DNA from: Cyclobacteriaceae bacterium
GTDB lineage: Bacteria > Bacteroidota > Bacteroidia > Cytophagales > Cyclobacteriaceae
Length of the DNA: 64,000 nucleotides
NCBI GenBank assembly: GCA_016787665.1
Contig: JAEUUC010000002.1
Span: forward strand, 124,001-188,000
Reading direction: 5' to 3'
Shown: piece after piece, positions 41,870-50,526 of the stretch
Position numbering within the stretch: the stretch's first letter is position 1
How the letters are laid out: every line of letters starts with the position of its first letter
Made by a program: the position numbers and the translations under genes
Notes under the pieces: model-generated
Seen by the model: only the letters and a program-made list of their open reading frames with translations
Told to the model about the DNA's origin: nothing
Databases searched by the model: none

Positions 41870-42610
41870 ATGAAAACGCTCGTAATCTTCTTCTCGCTTG
41901 TGCTGACCCTAACCGTTCGCGCCCAAGAACCAAACGAAATCATGTATCAGGCCTACTTACAGCTATCAAAATCACTGTGGGTGAAAGCCCTGGATATTCA
42001 GAAGGCCGAAGCCGCGCAATCGCCCAACGATTTTCAAGCCCAACTAAAACTGGCGTACGCCTATTCTTCGTTGCTCAACGGCAGCATGGCTTTGAATGAT
42101 GAGGAGTTTTTTGACGAGTACCTAAGCGATGCGAAAAAGCATGTAAAAAAACTTGTGGAAAAAAATCCCCAATCGGGTGAGGCGGCCGCCATTCTCAGCA
42201 GTATCTACGGTAACGAGATGGGATACAGCCCGATGAAAGGTATGACCCTGGGAAGCAAGAGCAACAGCTTGGCCGAAAAAGGTATTACGCTCGAACCCCA
42301 TTCTCCTCTGGTTTGGCGTGTCTATGCCAACAGTAAATACTATACACCTAAAGCATTCGGTGGCGATATCAACGAGGCAATTCAAGCTTATGAAAAATGT
42401 ATCGCAGCTTTCGAAGCTAAGCCAGAGCAAGTCAAGAATAATTGGATGTACATTGATACGATGGCCTTCCTCGGCCAGGTATACAAAGAAACCGGGCGTA
42501 CGGCAGATGCTATTCGCCTGTACGAAAAAGCGTTAACGGTGGAACCCAACTTTTTGTGGGTAAAGAAAACGTTGCTGCCGGCAGCTCAGAGGAACATGGC
42601 CAGCAAATAA
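41870..42610 (+). CDS. Exported TPR-containing protein
   Basis: A 246-residue protein with a signal peptide (MKTLVIFFSLVLTLTVRA, cleavage before QEP). The mature part has tetratricopeptide-like helix pairs, clearest at the C-terminal AFLGQVYKETGRTADAIRLY followed by EKALTVEP, and earlier at DINEAIQAYEKCIAAFEAKP. It is probably periplasmic and adaptor-like. The second palindrome copy in its upstream region suggests control by the winged-helix regulator. It may assist the TonB-dependent receptor encoded downstream. Confidence 0.82.
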   Translation: MKTLVIFFSLVLTLTVRAQEPNEIMYQAYLQLSKSLWVKALDIQKAEAAQSPNDFQAQLKLAYAYSSLLNGSMALNDEEFFDEYLSDAKKHVKKLVEKNPQSGEAAAILSSIYGNEMGYSPMKGMTLGSKSNSLAEKGITLEPHSPLVWRVYANSKYYTPKAFGGDINEAIQAYEKCIAAFEAKPEQVKNNWMYIDTMAFLGQVYKETGRTADAIRLYEKALTVEPNFLWVKKTLLPAAQRNMASK

Positions 42611-42839
42611 GTTTTCCGTGTCACGGAAAGATCAGCTTCTGGACAAACTCGCCCCCTTCTCCTTGAATGAGGAGCGGGTGGCGAGATTGCCACTGGGGTT
42701 GTTCGTTGAAAACACGGTCGAGACGTTCCAAAGCTTAGCAGGGACTTCCGCTTCAAATCAAAACTACCACACGGGCTAACTCCGTGGCAGGCTCTCTACG
42801 TCAATCCGTTACGAACACGAAATACAAAAGAGGTTCAGT
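42611..42839. other. Structured intergenic region upstream of the TonB-dependent receptor
   Basis: These 229 bases have no credible reading frame. TTTCCGTG-T-CACGGAAA (42613-42629) is a perfect palindrome just after the TPR stop. A 13-bp interrupted hairpin spans 42648-42685: CTCGCC, CCC and CTCC pair with GGAG, GGG and GGCGAG around an eight-base loop. Further on, CCACACGG can pair with CCGTGG near 42777-42787. A GCCACTG string recalls part of cobalamin riboswitches, but the B12 box and other core motifs are missing. It may be a structured 5' leader of the receptor mRNA. Confidence 0.5.
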
Positions 42840-44954
42840 ATGAAAGCAGCAATTGTATTGATCGTCATCTTTTTAAGGACTTTGATGGGCGTGGCGCAGC
42901 CGTGCACTTACGTGCGCGGCACAATTACCGATGCCGAAACGCGCGACCGGCTACCCGGTGCCAATATCCGTTTGCAGGCCGACTGGCGCACCGGAACCAG
43001 CACTGACTCCCTTGGCCACTTTATCATCAAAGCACAGGCTGGCGACACGCTGGTGGCCAGTTTTATAGGCTATAAAGAGAGCGCATTTATCATTCGCGAG
43101 TGCGAAATCGTCATCTTACTAGAACCCTACGCCCAATTGACTGGCGAAGTTGTCGTACAAGCCGAGCGCTTAATTGCCGAGGAGTTCCGCACCATGAAAG
43201 CCGATAAACTTGAGATCTATACGAATCCCACCGCAAAAGCAGACCCGCTACTGGCAGTCAACGCCATGCCGGCAGCCACAACACTGGATGAGTCGGCCAA
43301 CATCAGTCTGCGCGGAAGCACGGCACAGGAAACGGGCATCTTTCTTAACAACGTACCTATTTATGACGGCATTCGTTACGGACAACTCAACGGCATCGGT
43401 ACATTTAGCATATTCAATACAGCTATCATTAACAATGTACAGGTGTTTCCCGGTAATCCACCGCTGGAATATGGCAACACCTCGTCCGGATTAATCGCGC
43501 TTCAAACGGATGCCATAATCCCAAAGAAAACCGAGACACAACTTTCCCTTAACATGGCAAGTGTGGGGTTCAGCACACAAATACCCGTAAAGCAGAAAAG
43601 CTCCGTTAGTGTGCTTGGCAATTACCAGTTCTCCGGGCTATTGCGTGGGCTCAACCCACGTTCGCTGGAGCGGATCAAGAACTTTGGCTCACAGGATCTA
43701 GGCTTACACTACTTTTATCGCTTCTCCCCCACCACTTCACTTAAGTTTTTCAATTACTCCCTACGTGAGCAGTTTACCTTTGACTTCCGACAGCCTTCCT
43801 TCCATGGTGACTTCAATGCACAGGGTAAGCGCAACTTCAGTACGCTTTCGCTGCAAAAGCGGGTGGGCAAAGGAGAATTCAGCATCAACCAGGGTGCTAG
43901 TTTTTCGGAATCCCGGTTTAGTTACAGTGTGTCGGACATCAAACTCCGCAACACAAACTTGTTTACGTCCTTCAACTATTTGTACACCGGCCACCGGTTT
44001 GACTTTAAATCGGGCATCTCACATGACAACCGACTGCAAAAATTCAATGGAACTCTTCCAGAGATTGATTTCGCCATCGCACCTATCCATCCTTTCGTTA
44101 ACGTCAGCAGCACCACCCGCATTGCCATCACCGAAGTATTTGGATACGGTAAATACCGGTTTAGTGAAAAGATCATGATTGGCGCGGGTATGCGACAGAA
44201 CATACCAGCCCGAATGCAACCTTTGTATAACAGCCTGCAGGCCAACGTTAAATGGCAAATGACGGAGAAATTCTCCTTGCTTTTGGGTGCTGGCAAATAC
44301 CACCGCACTGATTTTTCGAGAGGAGCAGGAAACGCAACGCTCTTTTTCGAAACGGATCAACTCTCCCTGGATGCCACTTATAAAACGTTACGATGGGAAG
44401 TCATCGGTTCTGTCTTTGGGAAACATAGCCGCCAAGACCATCGGCTTATCGAAACCGTGGGAGCCGAAGCATTTATCAAATATCAATCACGCAAATGGCT
44501 TGCCCAGGTTTCGGTTAGCTCGCTTCAATCGACCATCCAGCAAAATGAAATCAGCTTTGCTTCGCCTTTTGATCTTTCCTACTTCGGGCGAGCTAATCTG
44601 CAATACAAGTTTGGTGGTAACTGGGTAGTTTCTGCGTTCTCGCTCTTCCGCCAAGGTTCCTTCTTTCGCCCGGTGGCGGGGGCCCAATTTAACCCGCAGT
44701 GGATGGTTTACGAACCCCGGTTCGTGCCCGTCACCGGGCAGCAGCGATTGCCTGCCTACTTTAACATGAGCATGAACGTGAGCAAACTTGTTTCGCTGTC
44801 GGATACGTTGATGATGGTATTATTCGCCAGTACCGATAATTTGACCAATAACCCAAACGTGCGCGACTACAACTATAATTTTGATTACACCACGCGCACC
44901 GAAGAGCGGTTTGCCCAGCGAACGGTATTCCTCGGGTGTGTACTCAATTTTTAA
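42840..44954 (+). CDS. TonB-dependent outer-membrane receptor with CarboxypepD-like domain
   Basis: A 704-residue outer-membrane receptor. A signal peptide (MKAAIVLIVIFLRTLMGVAQ) is followed by a CarboxypepD_reg-like Ig domain (residues 25-100: VRGTITDAETRDRLPGANI, then VASFIGYKES). Next come a plug domain (SANISLRGSTAQETGIFLNN, PLEYGNTSSGLIALQT) and beta-barrel strands ending in FLGCVLNF with a terminal aromatic residue. The plug/barrel size is smaller than that of SusC proteins and no SusD follows, so it is more like an ordinary siderophore or cofactor receptor. The ligand is unknown. Upstream sits a structured 229-base region. Confidence 0.9.
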   Translation: MKAAIVLIVIFLRTLMGVAQPCTYVRGTITDAETRDRLPGANIRLQADWRTGTSTDSLGHFIIKAQAGDTLVASFIGYKESAFIIRECEIVILLEPYAQLTGEVVVQAERLIAEEFRTMKADKLEIYTNPTAKADPLLAVNAMPAATTLDESANISLRGSTAQETGIFLNNVPIYDGIRYGQLNGIGTFSIFNTAIINNVQVFPGNPPLEYGNTSSGLIALQTDAIIPKKTETQLSLNMASVGFSTQIPVKQKSSVSVLGNYQFSGLLRGLNPRSLERIKNFGSQDLGLHYFYRFSPTTSLKFFNYSLREQFTFDFRQPSFHGDFNAQGKRNFSTLSLQKRVGKGEFSINQGASFSESRFSYSVSDIKLRNTNLFTSFNYLYTGHRFDFKSGISHDNRLQKFNGTLPEIDFAIAPIHPFVNVSSTTRIAITEVFGYGKYRFSEKIMIGAGMRQNIPARMQPLYNSLQANVKWQMTEKFSLLLGAGKYHRTDFSRGAGNATLFFETDQLSLDATYKTLRWEVIGSVFGKHSRQDHRLIETVGAEAFIKYQSRKWLAQVSVSSLQSTIQQNEISFASPFDLSYFGRANLQYKFGGNWVVSAFSLFRQGSFFRPVAGAQFNPQWMVYEPRFVPVTGQQRLPAYFNMSMNVSKLVSLSDTLMMVLFASTDNLTNNPNVRDYNYNFDYTTRTEERFAQRTVFLGCVLNF

Positions 44955-45012
44955 GAGCGGATCGCCATTATTATTTCAACCCATGCACAAATAATCCGTG
45001 AGGGCTTTTTTG

Positions 45013-45020
45013 TAGTTTCG
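45013..45020 (+). promoter_or_regulatory. Probable -7 element of the cysS promoter
   Basis: TAGTTTCG, one mismatch from TAnnTTTG, lies 16 bases before the cysS ATG. The same octamer occurs at 58409-58416 before the GH97 gene, and TAGTTTAG before the aconitase gene at 19129, so it may be a common variant in this genome. Confidence 0.4.
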
Positions 45021-45036
45021 CGCGGTAATTTAGAGC

Positions 45037-46578
45037 ATGACGTTGTACGAAAAGTATCCCCTGACGATCACCAACTCCCTCTCGGGAAAAAAGGAGCGGT
45101 TTGAACCACTAACCCCCGGCTTTGTGGGCATGTACGTGTGCGGACCCACCGTGTATAACTTCGTGCACCTGGGTAACGCACGCACCTTCCTGACATTCGA
45201 CACGGTATCGCGTTACCTTCGTTTTTTGGGTTACCGTGTTCGGTACGTCCGAAACATCACCGATGTGGGTCATCTGGAAAGTGATGCAGACGAGGGCGAG
45301 GACAAAATCGCGAAGAAAGCCCGACTCGAACAGCTTGAGCCGATGGAAATCGTGAAGCGCTACACGGAGGACTTCCACAACGTGATGCGCGTGTTTAACA
45401 TTTTGCCGCCCAGCATCGAGCCCACGGCAACCGGCCATATCGTGGAGCAGATTCGGATTACTCAAGACCTGATCAACAAGGGCCTGGCGTACGAAGTCAA
45501 TGGCTCAGTCTATTTCGATGTTAAAAAGTACAATGCCACGCACAACAATTCGTATGGCATTCTTTCCGGTCGCAATATTGAAGAGTTGATGGAGAGCGGC
45601 CGTGACCTCGATAGCCAGGAAGAAAAACGCGACAGGCGCGATTTTGCGCTATGGAAAAAGGCATCACCTCAGCACATCATGCGTTGGCCATCGCCCTGGG
45701 GCGAAGGCTTTCCGGGGTGGCACATCGAGTGCACGGTGATGAGCACAAAATACCTGGGTGAAACGTTCGACATCCACGGTGGCGGCATGGACCTGAAATT
45801 TCCGCATCACGAATGCGAAATCGCCCAGGCCACGGGAGCCAACGGCAAACCCCCGGTTCGCTACTGGATTCATTCCAACATGCTCACGGTGAACGGCCAG
45901 AAGATGAGTAAGTCGCTGGGCAATTCTTTTCTTCCCTCCGAGCTGTTTACCGGCAGTCATAAACTGCTGGACAAGGGTTACAGCCCGATGACCGTGCGCT
46001 TTTTTATGCTGCAGTCGCACTTCAGCAGCACGTTGGATTTTTCGAATGAAGCGCTACAGGCAGCCGAGAAGGGATACAAAAAGCTCAGCGCCTCGCTGCG
46101 AACTGTAAAGACAATTCAAAATGAGAAGACAAAAAGCCAACTGATTAACGAGTTTTTTAATCCGGCAGGAACAGGCGTTGCAGACAAATCACTACTCGAC
46201 CTGGTAGACGAATGCTACGCCAACATGAGCGATGACTTCAATACCGCCAAGACGCTGGCCGTTTTGTTCGAAATGTCGTCCCGAATCAATGATATGAAGT
46301 CCGGAAACCTTCCGCTGAAGTCGGTGAGTGCCGGGGCATTTGAAACATTCAAATCGGGCTACATCGACTTCATGGAAAAAGTGCTGGGTCTGGAGGAGGA
46401 ATCGGTTCAGGATAACAACTTGCTGGATGGAACCATACAGGTGTTGATTTCGCTTCGCAAAAAAGCGCGGGCCGACAAGAATTTTGCGTTGTCCGACAAA
46501 ATCCGGGACGACCTGAAGGCCATTGGCGTTCAGTTGAAGGATGGAAAAGACGGAGAAATGACGTACTCGGTTGAGTGA
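45037..46578 (+). CDS. cysS: Cysteinyl-tRNA synthetase
   Basis: A 513-residue class I aminoacyl-tRNA synthetase that charges tRNA-Cys. The N-terminal zinc/cysteine site is in [20 protein letters not shown] (Cys35, HIGH-like HLGN at 44-47). WHIECTVMS and HHECEIAQ contribute the other zinc ligands. The KMSKS loop is [10 protein letters not shown] (about residue 289). A C-terminal DALR-type anticodon-binding domain has an insertion near 350-390 compared with the E. coli enzyme of about 460 residues. Confidence 0.97.
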   Translation: MTLYEKYPLTITNSLSGKKERFEPLTPGFVGMYVCGPTVYNFVHLGNARTFLTFDTVSRYLRFLGYRVRYVRNITDVGHLESDADEGEDKIAKKARLEQLEPMEIVKRYTEDFHNVMRVFNILPPSIEPTATGHIVEQIRITQDLINKGLAYEVNGSVYFDVKKYNATHNNSYGILSGRNIEELMESGRDLDSQEEKRDRRDFALWKKASPQHIMRWPSPWGEGFPGWHIECTVMSTKYLGETFDIHGGGMDLKFPHHECEIAQATGANGKPPVRYWIHSNMLTVNGQKMSKSLGNSFLPSELFTGSHKLLDKGYSPMTVRFFMLQSHFSSTLDFSNEALQAAEKGYKKLSASLRTVKTIQNEKTKSQLINEFFNPAGTGVADKSLLDLVDECYANMSDDFNTAKTLAVLFEMSSRINDMKSGNLPLKSVSAGAFETFKSGYIDFMEKVLGLEEESVQDNNLLDGTIQVLISLRKKARADKNFALSDKIRDDLKAIGVQLKDGKDGEMTYSVE

Positions 46579-46651
46579 TACGGGATACAGTAGCTAGGAT
46601 GCATGATTCTGGAAGTAAATAACCGCTATCGAGTATCCAGTATCCCGAATC
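46577..46651. repeat. Heptamer-phased intergenic repeat with inverted symmetry
   Basis: After cysS the spacer divides into 7-base units: GATACGG, GATACAG, TAGCTAG, GATGCAT, GATTCTG, GAAGTAA, and after a five-base break CGCTATC, GAGTATC, CAGTATC, CCGAATC. The right half is roughly the reverse complement of the left; GGGATAC (46582-46588) matches GTATCCC (46640-46646). It could form a long imperfect hairpin ending the cysS message. It shares its period with the repeats at 3319 and 49784. Confidence 0.65.
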
Positions 46652-46670
46652 ATAAAGCCATTGCCGTAGC

Positions 46671-46901
46671 ATGCTGAAAAGAATCTTCATAATCCCCATC
46701 CGTCTGTACCAGGTCACATTATCGCCTCTGCTGGGTGCGCACTGCCGGCATACGCCTTCATGTTCCCAGTATACGATTGAGGCCATTCAGGAATGGGGCG
46801 TATGGAAAGGGATTGTTTTGGGCGCGAAACGGATTTCGCGGTGCCACCCGTGGGGTACCAGCGGTTATGATCCGGTGCCGAAAAAACATCATCATGAGTG
46901 A
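46671..46901 (+). CDS. yidD: Membrane protein insertion efficiency factor YidD
   Basis: A 76-residue membrane-associated protein. The family motif [15 protein letters not shown] (about residues 24-38), the upstream amphipathic segment [15 protein letters not shown] and the C-terminal [18 protein letters not shown] are all typical of the YidD/UPF0161 family, which aids YidC-dependent insertion of inner-membrane proteins. The usual neighbours rnpA and yidC are not adjacent here. Its last eight bases overlap the next gene. Confidence 0.95.
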   Translation: MLKRIFIIPIRLYQVTLSPLLGAHCRHTPSCSQYTIEAIQEWGVWKGIVLGAKRISRCHPWGTSGYDPVPKKHHHE

Positions 46902-47562
46902 CTACCTAAGGCTTAATCGTCAGAAGATTTTGCACGGATTGCTTATCTCCTTCGGCCTTTTTGTTATTGTTCAGTCGCTTATATACGTTGCCTTGATGAC
47001 CTTGCTCCCTCAGTTTGAAAAAGGTGACCCTTTTGATGTTATTCTCCTTATGGTTGCTAGCTCAGCGGGCATCTCTGCTTTTGTCATGATTTTGGCATTG
47101 ACCACAGGCTTTGCTGAGCATCAACGTAAGCTCAACGTGTTCGCCAAAGGGTCGTTTGCCGCGCTGTTGAAATGGGGTTTTGTCCGGGTGGAGCTACTCA
47201 CAAAAAACAAACTCTGGCTGAATGAAGTGGCGTGGATAAAAGAGTTAAAGGGCTTCCTGATCGTACTAAATTCAAATCGAAAGGATTATGTTGAAGTCAC
47301 GATTCTTGTGCGGCATCCGTCTCAGTTGGCCGATACCTCAAAAAGCATTCTTAGGAACTCAGAATTATTGGTAATGGATCAAGGTTTGCAATTAAACTTT
47401 ATCGTACATGACTACCTAACCCCAGACTCCAGCAAAATGCAGGAGTACATTTCACGGATTACGGACCGATTGATCGAGCTCGGGGTCCAGCCCGAACAAT
47501 CAACCAGGCCCTATGAGCAACATCTCATCAAATCAAAACTTAAAAGAATCCAAGTGGGGTAG
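46894..47562 (+). CDS. Membrane-anchored protein of unknown function
   Basis: A 222-residue protein with two N-terminal transmembrane helices ([20 protein letters not shown] and a second covering [20 protein letters not shown]) and a soluble C-terminal domain of about 140 residues with alternating strands and helices. I recognise no family. The ATG at 46894 overlaps the end of yidD, suggesting coupling; a longer frame from 46735 would run inside yidD in another frame and is unlikely to be coding. Its AT content is slightly higher than in neighbours. Confidence 0.7.
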   Translation: MSDYLRLNRQKILHGLLISFGLFVIVQSLIYVALMTLLPQFEKGDPFDVILLMVASSAGISAFVMILALTTGFAEHQRKLNVFAKGSFAALLKWGFVRVELLTKNKLWLNEVAWIKELKGFLIVLNSNRKDYVEVTILVRHPSQLADTSKSILRNSELLVMDQGLQLNFIVHDYLTPDSSKMQEYISRITDRLIELGVQPEQSTRPYEQHLIKSKLKRIQVG

Positions 47563-47564
47563 CG

Positions 47565-47840
47565 TCAGGCAGCAACACTACCAAGTGATCGCGAGTAGGA
47601 AAGATCAATCGAATACGGGCGATTCAGTTTGATATACCCCGTCCTGGGGTCAAGCGGATAGGCCGAAATCACCCACTGGCCATCGCGCTGCCAGAGGTTA
47701 CTGCTGATCTTAAGTTTGCCACAGTCAACGGTTTGCCAGTCATCCCCCGAAAACACATGCACCCCAGAGCCGATCAGGCGCGTGCCATTGAAAAAATTCA
47801 CGATACCGCGGTCCAAATCCAAAACAACACGAAGTCTCAT
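47565..47840 (-). CDS. Small protein of unknown function
   Basis: A 91-residue frame with plausible coding character: acidic and beta-rich (RLRVVLDLDRGIVNFFNGTR, then VHVFSGDDWQTVDC). No signal peptide or known domain is seen. It is convergent with the preceding membrane protein, with two bases between stops, and divergent from the GMC gene. It could be spurious; the short intergenic distance and sensible composition favour a real gene. Confidence 0.45.
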   Translation of the reverse strand: MRLRVVLDLDRGIVNFFNGTRLIGSGVHVFSGDDWQTVDCGKLKISSNLWQRDGQWVISAYPLDPRTGYIKLNRPYSIDLSYSRSLGSVAA

Positions 47841-48039
47841 ACCCAGTTAAAAAAGTAGTTGGTTTTATAACGTCAAAAACAACGGCAAGTTCGGCAATTG
47901 CATGCGAGTTACCGTTTGTTTAACTCCAACAACATTCTGCCATTCATGCCTTTGACAGAATTATTGGCGCCCTGCCACCGTTTGTGCTTTCTTTTTTTGG
48001 CTGCATACCCTACTTTTAAAAAAATCTTATCTGTTTTTC

Positions 48040-49779
48040 ATGGCTGATTTTCAAATCAAGAAGTCATCAAAAGTCTATGACGTAATTGTCGTAGGCTCAG
48101 GGGCTGGTGGTGGTATGACCGCCTACATGATGGCGCAGGCCGGTGTAAAGACGTTGTTGCTGGAAGCGGGACCTATGTACGATCCGGCCAAGAACGTGAC
48201 CCAAATGAAATGGCCGTGGGAATCCCCCAGAAGGGGCGCCAGCACCACGTTCCGTCCGTTCGGAGATTTCGATGCTGCCTATGGTGGCTGGGAGATCGAG
48301 GGCGAACCCTACACCCAAAAAGACGGCACGCGTTTCGACTGGTTTCGTTCGCGCATGTTGGGCGGACGAACCAACCACTGGGGCCGAATTTCGTTGCGCT
48401 TCGGACCAAAAGATTTCAAACGGAAGAGTATTGATGGTTTGGGTGATGACTGGCCGATCGGCTACGAAGATGTGGCCCCCTACTATGACAAAGTCGATCA
48501 GCTGATTGGCGTTTTCGGATCAAAGGAAAATCTACCCAATGATCCCGACAGTATCTTTCTTCCACCTCCCAAGCCGCGTTTACATGAGTTGATGATTAAA
48601 GAGGCCGCCACGACCATCGGAATTCCGGTAATCCCCTCGCGCCTGTCTATTCTCACCAAGCCGATAAACAAAGACCGGGGGGCCTGCTTCTATTGTTCAC
48701 AATGTAACCGGGGTTGCACCGTGTATGGCGACTTTTCATCGTCATCCGTATTGGTAAAGCCAGCCCTGAATTCAGGCCACGTGGATGTAATTGCGAACGC
48801 CATGGTGCGCGAAGTGGTCACGGACGATACCGGCAAGCCAGTGGGGATCTCCTATGTGGACAAGACTAACCTGCAAGAGTATCAGGTTAACGGACGCGTG
48901 ATTGTACTGGCGGCCAGTGCCTGTGAATCCGCGCGACTCCTGTTAAATTCAAGATCAGTCAGTCACCCCAACGGGTTAGCTAACTCCAGCAACGTAGTGG
49001 GCAAATACCTGCACGACTCTACTGGAGCATCCATGGGTGGAATCTTACCCAAACTAATCGGCCGCAAGCGTTACAACGAGGATGGCGTAGGCGGAATGCA
49101 CGTGTATACCCCCTGGTGGCTGGACAACAAAAAGCTTGACTTCCCCCGTGGGTACCATATTGAGTACTGGGGTGGCATAGGCATGCCCGGCTATGGGTTT
49201 GGTTTCGGAATGCAAAATCTAAACGGCAAGTATCCCGGGCGCGATGGGCAGATGAAACCAGCCGGTGGGTATGGTGCCTCGCTCAAGGATGACTATCGGT
49301 ATTTCTACGGTGCTACGTTTGGAATGGCTGGGCGCGGAGAAGCGGTAGCACGGGAAGACAATTACTGCGAGATTGATCCGAACACGGTTGACAAGTATGG
49401 TATACCCGTGCTTCGCTTCCACTACAAGTGGAGCGAGTTTGAGGTGAAGCAGGCCCGCCACATGAAAGCCACGTTCGAAGAAATCATTCAAAAAATGGGT
49501 GGCGTTATTACCTGGGGTAAGTCCGGGCCGGAAGACAACTACGGATTGGAAACACCTGGCCGAATCATTCATGAAGTCGGTACCACGCGCATGGGCAACG
49601 ATCCGAAAAAATCCGTGCTCAACCGGTACAACCAGGCGCACGACTGCCGGAATTTGTTCGTGGTCGATGGCGGTCCATTCGTTTCGCAGGCAGACAAAAA
49701 TCCAACCTGGACCATATTGGCGCTAGCTATGCGCGCCAGTGAGTACATTATAGAAGAAATGAAGAAGCAGAATATTTAG
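48040..49779 (+). CDS. GMC family oxidoreductase
   Basis: A 579-residue FAD enzyme oxidising a sugar or alcohol. The FAD-binding fingerprint VIVVGSGAGGGMTAYMMAQA (about residues 15-34), the GGRTNHWGRISLRFGP motif and the C-terminal VDGGPFVSQADKNPTWTILA place it in the GMC superfamily, in the branch related to gluconate/2-keto dehydrogenase large subunits. A Cys cluster (CFYCSQCNRGC, about 218-228) is notable. No signal peptide is present; export with the Tat-signal subunit encoded next is the usual arrangement. A heptamer repeat lies between the two genes. Together with the Gfo/Idh gene it suggests a 3-keto-glycoside pathway. Confidence 0.9.
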   Translation: MADFQIKKSSKVYDVIVVGSGAGGGMTAYMMAQAGVKTLLLEAGPMYDPAKNVTQMKWPWESPRRGASTTFRPFGDFDAAYGGWEIEGEPYTQKDGTRFDWFRSRMLGGRTNHWGRISLRFGPKDFKRKSIDGLGDDWPIGYEDVAPYYDKVDQLIGVFGSKENLPNDPDSIFLPPPKPRLHELMIKEAATTIGIPVIPSRLSILTKPINKDRGACFYCSQCNRGCTVYGDFSSSSVLVKPALNSGHVDVIANAMVREVVTDDTGKPVGISYVDKTNLQEYQVNGRVIVLAASACESARLLLNSRSVSHPNGLANSSNVVGKYLHDSTGASMGGILPKLIGRKRYNEDGVGGMHVYTPWWLDNKKLDFPRGYHIEYWGGIGMPGYGFGFGMQNLNGKYPGRDGQMKPAGGYGASLKDDYRYFYGATFGMAGRGEAVAREDNYCEIDPNTVDKYGIPVLRFHYKWSEFEVKQARHMKATFEEIIQKMGGVITWGKSGPEDNYGLETPGRIIHEVGTTRMGNDPKKSVLNRYNQAHDCRNLFVVDGGPFVSQADKNPTWTILALAMRASEYIIEEMKKQNI

Positions 49780-49783
49780 AGGC

Positions 49784-49825
49784 AAGGAGTAAGAAGTAAG
49801 AATAAAGAAGTAAGCACAAAGAAGC
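49784..49825. repeat. Heptamer repeat in the ribosome-binding region
   Basis: Six tandem 7-base units, AAGGAGT, AAGAAGT, AAGAATA, AAGAAGT, AAGCACA, AAGAAGC, run directly up to the ATG at 49826. The first unit is an AAGGAG-like sequence 36 bases from the start. It shares the 7-base period with the spacers at 3319 and 46577. Confidence 0.7.
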
Positions 49826-50494
49826 ATGGATCGAAGAAAATACCTGAAAACACTGGCTGTTGGAACCATTTCCACAGGTGTGTTGCTCGAATCTTGTAAA
49901 ACAGAAACCACTCCGCCCCCGCCACCCCCACCGGATCCGGTCAAAGAGCAGGGCGGACACGACCGCCAGCCCAACGAAGTGGAACACTTCAAAAAGATAA
50001 CCGGAGAAAAATTCTTCGATGATCATGAAATGGCTACGCTTACCGTTTTGGTGGATATCATTATTCCGCGGGACGAAAAATCCGGCAGCGCCACCGATGC
50101 GGGTGTGCCGGCTTTCCTGGAGTTTATTGTAAAAGACATGCCACGCCACCAACTGCCGATGCGTGGCGGGCTGAAGTGGCTTGATTTACAATGCATGAAA
50201 AAGTTCAGTAATCCCTTTGTAAACTGCACGGAAGCACAACAGATTGAGATGGTGGATGCTATCGCCTTTCCAGAACGCGCCAAGCCCGAGGTGCGGCAAG
50301 GGGTGGCATTCTTTAATACCCTGCGCGACCTCACCGCCACCGGGTTTTACACCAGCGAAATCGGAATCAAAGACTTGGGGTACGAGGGTAATCGAGCCAA
50401 CCAGTGGGATGGCGTGCCCCAAGATGTGCTCGACCAATATGGCTTGAAATATGACGAACGCACGCTGGCTGAAAGCGTGAAGTTTGATAGTTAA
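49826..50494 (+). CDS. Gluconate 2-dehydrogenase subunit 3 family protein
   Basis: A 222-residue protein expected to partner the GMC flavoprotein and help its export or assembly. It begins DRRKYLKTLAVGTISTG, a Tat-like signal, followed by a lipobox-like LLESC and a Pro-rich linker of seven consecutive prolines. The mature part is helical with TLTVLVDIIIPRDEKSGSA and TGFYTSEIGIKDLGYEGN, both typical of the subunit-3 family. It lies 46 bases after the GMC gene and 32 bases before the Gfo/Idh gene. Confidence 0.88.
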   Translation: MDRRKYLKTLAVGTISTGVLLESCKTETTPPPPPPPDPVKEQGGHDRQPNEVEHFKKITGEKFFDDHEMATLTVLVDIIIPRDEKSGSATDAGVPAFLEFIVKDMPRHQLPMRGGLKWLDLQCMKKFSNPFVNCTEAQQIEMVDAIAFPERAKPEVRQGVAFFNTLRDLTATGFYTSEIGIKDLGYEGNRANQWDGVPQDVLDQYGLKYDERTLAESVKFDS

Positions 50495-50526
50495 TCCGTA
50501 ACCCACTTGCGCAACAACATCTCGAT

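Noticed and set aside
42611-42839. Cobalamin or TPP riboswitch before the TonB-dependent receptor
   Set aside because: Only a GCCACTG string resembles the cobalamin family; the B12 box and the other conserved core segments, and the TPP CTGAGA and ACCTGA motifs, are absent.
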